Below are positions 58,151 through 64,000 of a stretch of 64,000 nt of DNA, piece after piece (the first letter of the stretch is position 1; every line of letters begins with the position of its first letter). The stretch comes from Myrica gale. Taxonomy: Eukaryota > Streptophyta > Magnoliopsida > Fagales > Myricaceae. The translations under genes were made by a program, and so were the position numbers. Below the pieces are notes generated by a model. The model saw nothing but the letters and a program-made list of their open reading frames with translations. It did no database searches and was not told the origin of the DNA. Where the stretch lies: assembly GCA_963930655.1 (NCBI GenBank), contig OZ005616.1, forward strand, positions 24,130,922-24,194,921, in the 5' to 3' direction.

Positions 58151-58659
58151 ACCGATCTTGATACGACGTTTCGGTCGGGTGAAATCATTATTTTTTATTA
58201 TAATAAATATAAAAAATTTATTTAAATGATTTATCTTTTTATCTTTTATTAATTTTTATAATTTTAGCACTAAAATACAAATAGTTTAAATTATATCTCT
58301 AAATTATAAAAAAATGGTAATTTGAAATAATCAATTGTCAAGAACAACAATTCAAGGGACAAGTAGTTTAAAGTGATAAAAATTTATTTCTTTTTCTTTT
58401 TTCTAAGCATCATACTTTTTGTTTCCATATTTAGTCAGAATATTTTTTAACAAAAACATGGTAGGTATTTATTATTGTTTTTGTCTTTGTACTAAAAACT
58501 AGCTCATCTGCCAACTAATTTCAAATATACATGTACAGTCCATAATCGTACACAATTTCAGTACGTTGTTCGGCCAAAAAATAGGTAGAGGAAGCTAGTT
58601 CCATAGTTCGCTTTAGCGTATTATAAATTACATTTAAGAGGACATAGTTCAATTAAATT
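58151..58659. other. AT-rich intergenic sequence
   Basis: No reading frame or element ends recognised. Confidence 0.4.
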
Positions 58660-59017
58660 TGTTCGTTTCCAATAAAAAATATAAAAAATATGCTTCCTAA
58701 AAATCTTCTGCCAATCAGTGAAACACTATGATTTGCATCAGTGAATCATGTGGGCTACATGTATTTTTACCGTCTCATTAAATTATCAATTGGTTTATGA
58801 GGTGCAAATCAATGAAAATGTCATGAAATTGGAAGATGCGTAGTGCAAAGTGTCAGCGGAAATGTTTGTTTCCAATAAAAAATATGCTTCCTAAAAATCT
58901 TCTGCGTATGATTTGAATCATTGAATCACATGGACGACACGTATTTATCGTCTCATTTAATTGTCAATTGGCTTGAAAGGTGCAAATCAACGAAATTGGA
59001 AGACGCGTAGTGTAAAG
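58660..59017. repeat. Tandem duplication, about 200-bp unit
   Basis: Both units contain, in order, 'tgcttcctaaaaatcttctgc', 'gattt', 'gaatca-tg', 'cgtctcat-aa', 'gtcaattgg-tt' and 'gcgtagtg-aaagtgtca'. Unit 1 is about 58660-58866 and unit 2 starts at about 58867. The second unit is interrupted by the solo LTR at 59018. Confidence 0.8.
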
Positions 59018-62000
59018 TGTCACGCCCTGTACCAGTACTTACCCCCTAGGCTCACCTATAGGAATGATGTGCACACAAGCGGGAATTACGATACGATTAA
59101 ATCCTCTTAAGGCCTGATAAGTAGCTTTGAAAATGCTTAGCTGAAACGTTTAAGTTAAATTCATAAGTATACTAAGGAAGGAAAATCAATAGTTTCAAGG
59201 TTTAACAAGAAGCAACATACAAAATTATTAAAAGTTTACAAAATTTCCACAATAGTATTGTACAATAGCAAACTCCTTCATGAGGATACAATAAGGAAAA
59301 ACAAAAATAAGAAAACACATCAACGGAAGTTGTCTAAAACTTTCCGTACTATACATATCCGTAATATGGCTAATCTTCCTGACTACAAAAAGCGACCTAA
59401 CCCATCTCTATCGTCTAGTTTGCCCTCGACTCAGTATAGGATGTGAGGTCAATGATCTCATTTTTTCCGGTGCCCTCTATCGGCAGCGCTGGTGAAGGAG
59501 GGTCAATGAGTAGGAGGGTCGGGTCAATATCGACCACCCCAAAGTCCTCAACTACAGGAACTGAAGACACAGGTGGGTCCTTGAGGTACTATTGGGGGAT
59601 CGTACCCCACGAATACCTCATAAGAATCAGTTACAAAGGTTCAAATAGTCATCACTAAGATATAGGAATCCACATATAGGATTTGTTCGCTCGAGAAGGT
59701 CAGCATCTGGCAAGTCCGAGGTCCACGACAGTACATACAAAAATTTACCAAATAAAAAGGGTGAGTCCTATTGACTTAGTAAGCGGGGAAAATTGGCATA
59801 TTATAGAAACACAAATCAGCATGAACAATCCTAGTAGTAGATACACAATATATGAGCATGATCATATTAAACAGAATAACAATGTATGATCGATTTGGTA
59901 AAGGTGTCCTTTTGTCTTTTCTTTTTCGATTTGATAGAGGTGTCCTTTCGTCGCTCTGTTCTATCCCCCAAAGTAGGGTTGTGCATCCCTCCTCTCTTCT
60001 GGGACTGTCCCGTGCTCCGGCACCAGGACCTGGTTAGGCATAATTGTTACATTGCCTAGGGATACCAACCACTCTTTTTAGTGGTGGCTTGCACTTATCC
60101 CACTTGTGATCGGTACCGTCACCCGTTCATAGGACCACCTCTGGGTATGAGTTTCGTTTGGTCATTTCGGTCAACGGTTTTCCCATACCTATGAGATGTT
60201 GATGCAATATAAATATGATGTAACATAGCATGTCATACAACAGATATACAATTCATAACGATTCATCGATAACATGCGATATTTTAGCATAAAGATGCTA
60301 CAATTCATAACGATCCATTAATAACATGCGAGATTTGATGAATTAAACATGGAAGATAAATTCAACGGTCAAGTCTTCAATTTGAGGCTTCTTAGGCCTT
60401 CTTATACCAGATTGGGCCTATCCTTAAAGTTCCAAAGTATTCTGATTAAAGTTCCAAATATTCTGGGCTTGTTTAAGGATAACAGGCCTAAAGTCCATTT
60501 AGGTCATTAAACAGGCTTTGTGATTTGATCCTCTACTTCTACTCGGTTTGGACTCAAATTTAGGCTTCCTCATATACTTTTCATGCTCTACACAACCATA
60601 AAGTTACTTTTTCAATTCAGACCTTTTTACCCTAACATTTCGTGTGAAATGACGAAACTGCCCTTAGAAACCTCAATGGGCATGTTTGACCTTTCCCGAC
60701 CTCAGATTGACTTGTAATTTTTACTGGGACCTACTGTGACCATATATTACACGTACTCAAATTTTTAGGCCAAAAATCCAAATATTTCATTGGGTCATTT
60801 TGGACAGTGCACTATTTTCACTAACAAGGCCTGTCTATTTCATATGCTCTTCATGTGTTATAATTTGTCTCTCTACACCTATAAATCATCTATAATCTTA
60901 ACATGCTTTAGATATGAAGATATCAAGACCAACAAGCATTTACAAAACTGTGAAAAACCATAAGTGCAACATGCTGAAATAGATAAGTCCAACAACTTAT
61001 ACTATTGGTTGGTTGTTTCTAAATCCACTAAGGACTGGCATTCAAGGATCTTAGGACCCAGCTAGATCAGTTCATTCGGCACTCCTACATGCATATGACT
61101 ATTTTAAAAGAAAAGACTACCCGAGCTCATCATTTTCCCATTACAACTAACCTCATGTCATGTAAAACTAGCTCACCCTTATCTTAGTTGTCGATGTACT
61201 GTTTTTCCTAGACACGAATGCCTATCATCAAGACACGAGACATCAAGTTAGGAAAAAGACAAGACAAAAGTTTGGGAGGAAAAAGTGCAGGCCGAGACTA
61301 CCTCGGTCTCTTTCCTTCGGTTTTTCCTTCCACCTTCCTCTTTTGCTTTGATCAGCTGGTCTCTCTCACATCACTTTCCCTTCCGTTTTCTATCAGTTAG
61401 GTGAAAGTTCTCGGCTTCTTTATTGCACTAAGTTCACATCTCTCTCTCTCTCTCTCTCTTAGAAGACAACATAAGCACATAAGCAAACAAACGAACTAAT
61501 GGTGAACTCCCCCTGGCTAGTCTACACAGCCCACTCTAGGTCTTGACAATCATTTAGCAAGATTTGAAATCAGTTCGTAGCCATACAGATGCTGCCACCA
61601 CACTCCCCATATCTTACGTATCCATTTATAAACAATAAAGTAACAATACGCCAATGACCAAGCTCCATCTATAAAACATGATAAGAGTGCATTTAATGCA
61701 CACCATAAAGTTAAGGCACGTGGAAAAATGATAATATGAAAGCAAGTACGTCATGAGCATTAAGTAACTTCTAAAACAAAAAATTACCTAGCATACAGAC
61801 CTCTGACCAAATACCCGGGTATATATCCCTAGACATCCCGGGCATCCAGGGTCCAGGCCCAATACTCCCGGTCATTCCCCTGGTCTCAGACCTCCCTGAT
61901 CAGTACCCCGGGAATTCCCTGAGTCTTAGTACATCTAGGAATTCCAGGGCTCAATACCCTGTGAATTCCTCGGGTCATAGTGCATTCGAGATTTCCAGGG

Positions 62001-62311
62001 CTCAGCACACCCAAGAGTTTTGTTCTCAGTCATCCCGAGAGTCCAGTTCTCCCTGGAATTCGAGTCTATCTGTTTTTACCTGCGCACAAGCTGATTTTGG
62101 TTGGATACACCCAACTAGCCCGGGTCAGGAGAATTTCCAAACAAGAAATATCAATTGGAATGAAATAATAATATTTAACAAGCTCATAATATATTCAAGC
62201 AATTATATTAAAATACTGTATTCAATTTATACGAGAAAACTTCAATCAGCTTTAACATATCATACTAATTATATATATATATAACAACCATGTTAGAGAG
62301 CAGATGTTACA
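59018..62311 (+). mobile_element. Solo LTR, 3.29 kb
   Basis: Starts TGTCACGCCC and ends ...GATGTTACA, with the 5-bp duplication TAAAG on both sides (59013-59017 and 62312-62316). The sequence after the right copy (TGTCAG) matches what the tandem unit has at that spot, confirming the borders. No gag/pol and no second LTR inside, so it is a solo LTR, probably of a Ty3-type family with long LTRs (inference). The 61.8-62.1 kb part is rich in CCCGGG and CCAGGG motifs. A (TC)n run lies at 61440-61459 and a TA run near 62270. Same family as the split copy at 23881-32592. Confidence 0.82.
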
Positions 62312-64000
62312 TAAAGTGTCAGTATCTTCATAGTTGGGGGTACAAAATGTATTTTTTTTTTTCAAAAAGCAAAATGGACATAACAACTAAGAGTGATAAT
62401 CTAATTAAAATGCTTAGGCATATTCTTTGTGGCCGGCTATGCTATCCGTTGACAACAATGAGATCTCCAAATTGACTAGTGAATTTAGTGACCAGCCCCA
62501 ACATATTGTTCCACCAGCCAGGTAATTTCCGTACATTACGTGCACCACACAAAACAAGCAGCTTATACTCTGCGCAATGAATCTACAAATCTTTTGGTTC
62601 ATATGATAGAAGTTACAACTGCATAAGCAACAGATGCAAAGAAACTAACCATATATAATTTCTTTGAAATGGGTACATGCATGTGACCGACGTGGACGTG
62701 GGGGTGTTTGAGTTTCTGTACGGATAGTGTCAACAACAGCCTGTCCAAGCATTATATCAATAATTAACACATTATAAAATAGATGAAGGGGGTGGAGAAC
62801 AATTTGAACACTAACAGATCGACACAGACTACATAGAGCAGAGCATGAGCATCACAGATCAATGCACACAAAAAGAGAAAAGAAAAAAAGAAAGCAATTA
62901 GAGCCATTGCATGCTGCACCTTGCTTCCGGACTCGCGTTCATAGAGTCCTCTACTCCTCTGCAATTCTATTTCACTCGGTCAAAAATCGAATGAATTGAT
63001 TCCGCTCCCATGAAGTTCTCAAAGAACAAAATGACTAACAGAGAACACACTTACTGATGAGGAACAGCAACCGGTACGCGATTAAGTTAAACCATAGCAG
63101 AAACTAATAGCGAAGGCCTAGATGGAGGCGGTGAAAAGAAGAAAGCGGCCTGTGCCTAGACTTTTAGGCCAAACTATTACATTAATGAATGTTGACTGGG
63201 GGACACATATATATGTAGTTTTCGTACACAAAATTTATAATAACAAGAAGTAATAAATTTTATAAAAGCAAATTATTATTTTAAAAATAATCAAAGGATA
63301 TTGGATACTTTTTGTGTTTCTTCTTTGTTGTTATTTCTTTTTATCTATTTTTTTCCTACACGTGGACGACAAATGTGTCTAGCCACAGAAGAACTTTCCA
63401 TTAGCTGTTGGACGGGAATTTTATGGAGGTCTCTACTTACACGTATCCATAAAATATATATGTTCAAATCAAATCAAAACTTATAAATTATAAATTTTAA
63501 AACTAAATTCTTTAAAAGTATAGTCAGCTTAAAAGCTCCCAAGGCTCTCATTGATTGGAATAATGAACTTTCATTCCTGATGAATAATATCCGAACGAGG
63601 GTGAATTATAATTTTCTTTATTTAATGTTCGAGAGAATATTTATAGTTAACTGTACATTACCATTATTATTAAGCTTCACTTTAAAATTATTTAGAAGAA
63701 ATGAAGCGGTATTATTAGTGATATAGGGTGTTATGTGTGAAGGTTAATATATAGTTCCTTATTTAATAAGTATAGTTTGGGATATAAAATATATTTTTCT
63801 AAAATTTAAACTTTTATCAAACAAAAATTAATCCTTTTTTCTACACCTGTTGAAAGATTTCCTATTGAATGTTTTGTAGTATATCACCCATCCTCCAATT
63901 CAAATCTAACATCGAAGATAAATTCGAGAACTGCATGGTTAGTTAACATAAACATAAGTTTAACCTCTAATATTCAAATGAATTAACATAAAGTTACGTC
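62312..64000. other. Intergenic end of window, no recognised gene
   Basis: No conserved protein. On the minus strand some stretches between 62.4 and 63.1 kb look like short exons with plausible splice sites (for example a GTAAGT at 63045-63050, acceptor TTGCAG at 62960-62965, donor AAG-GTGCAG near 62915-62920), but no known product results. From 63.2 kb on it is very AT-rich. Confidence 0.35.

Overview
This is nuclear DNA of a flowering plant. The evidence is multi-exon GT-AG genes whose products match plant families (a MET1-type DNA methyltransferase, a CLC-c-type anion transporter, a CNOT11-like CCR4-NOT subunit) and a dense layer of plant-type transposons (MULE, hAT, Harbinger, LINE, LTR). 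No species is assigned.

Layout. 0.5-6.5 kb: a CNOT11-like gene on the minus strand whose last exons lie outside the window. 6.5-19 kb: a Harbinger MITE, then an 11-kb decayed Mutator-like element (MULE). The MULE carries a broken MuDR-type transposase and a broken GRF zinc-finger companion. It is interrupted by a 4.8-kb hAT element, whose own transposase is interrupted by a piece of organellar (mitochondrial-type) DNA with a large-subunit rRNA fragment. 19.7-20.6 kb: an intronless carboxylesterase pseudogene. 21.4-23.1 kb: a Pack-MULE-like element carrying a piece of a non-specific phospholipase C gene. 23.9-35.4 kb: a gene for a CUE/DUF1771/Smr protein that has been cut up and rearranged. 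36.5-43.2 kb: a complete 12-exon MET1 gene (minus). 45.7-56.8 kb: a complete CLC-c gene (minus) whose 5.5-kb first coding intron holds two LINE-derived insertions and probably a MITE. 58.7-64 kb: a tandem duplication, a 3.3-kb solo LTR and sequence without a recognisable gene.

Main discovery. The Smr gene has been rearranged in a way that reads as hAT macrotransposition. Two near-identical 1.24-kb non-autonomous hAT elements flank a 5.0-kb segment holding the gene's promoter and first coding block. This composite now lies inverted inside the gene's own first remaining intron. All the expected 8-bp target sites are visible. CTTCTCTG lies outside both ends of the composite. CGAATGCC and ACAAAAGG lie at its inner borders. 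At the donor site the partners of those two are joined directly, as CCTTTTGA next to CGAATGCC, with a single T-to-A change at the joint, as in hAT excision footprints. A solo LTR was cut in two by the same event. Its halves are 4.8 kb apart in opposite orientation, and each outer end carries the same 5-bp duplication (ACAAT). Rejoining the gene pieces on paper gives 1272 nt, exactly 424 codons with no internal stop, so the event is probably recent.

MET1 and the Smr gene converge tail to tail. CLC-c lies upstream of MET1 on the same strand. Apart from this proximity I see no functional link between the host genes; they look like ordinary housekeeping loci in a transposon-rich neighbourhood.
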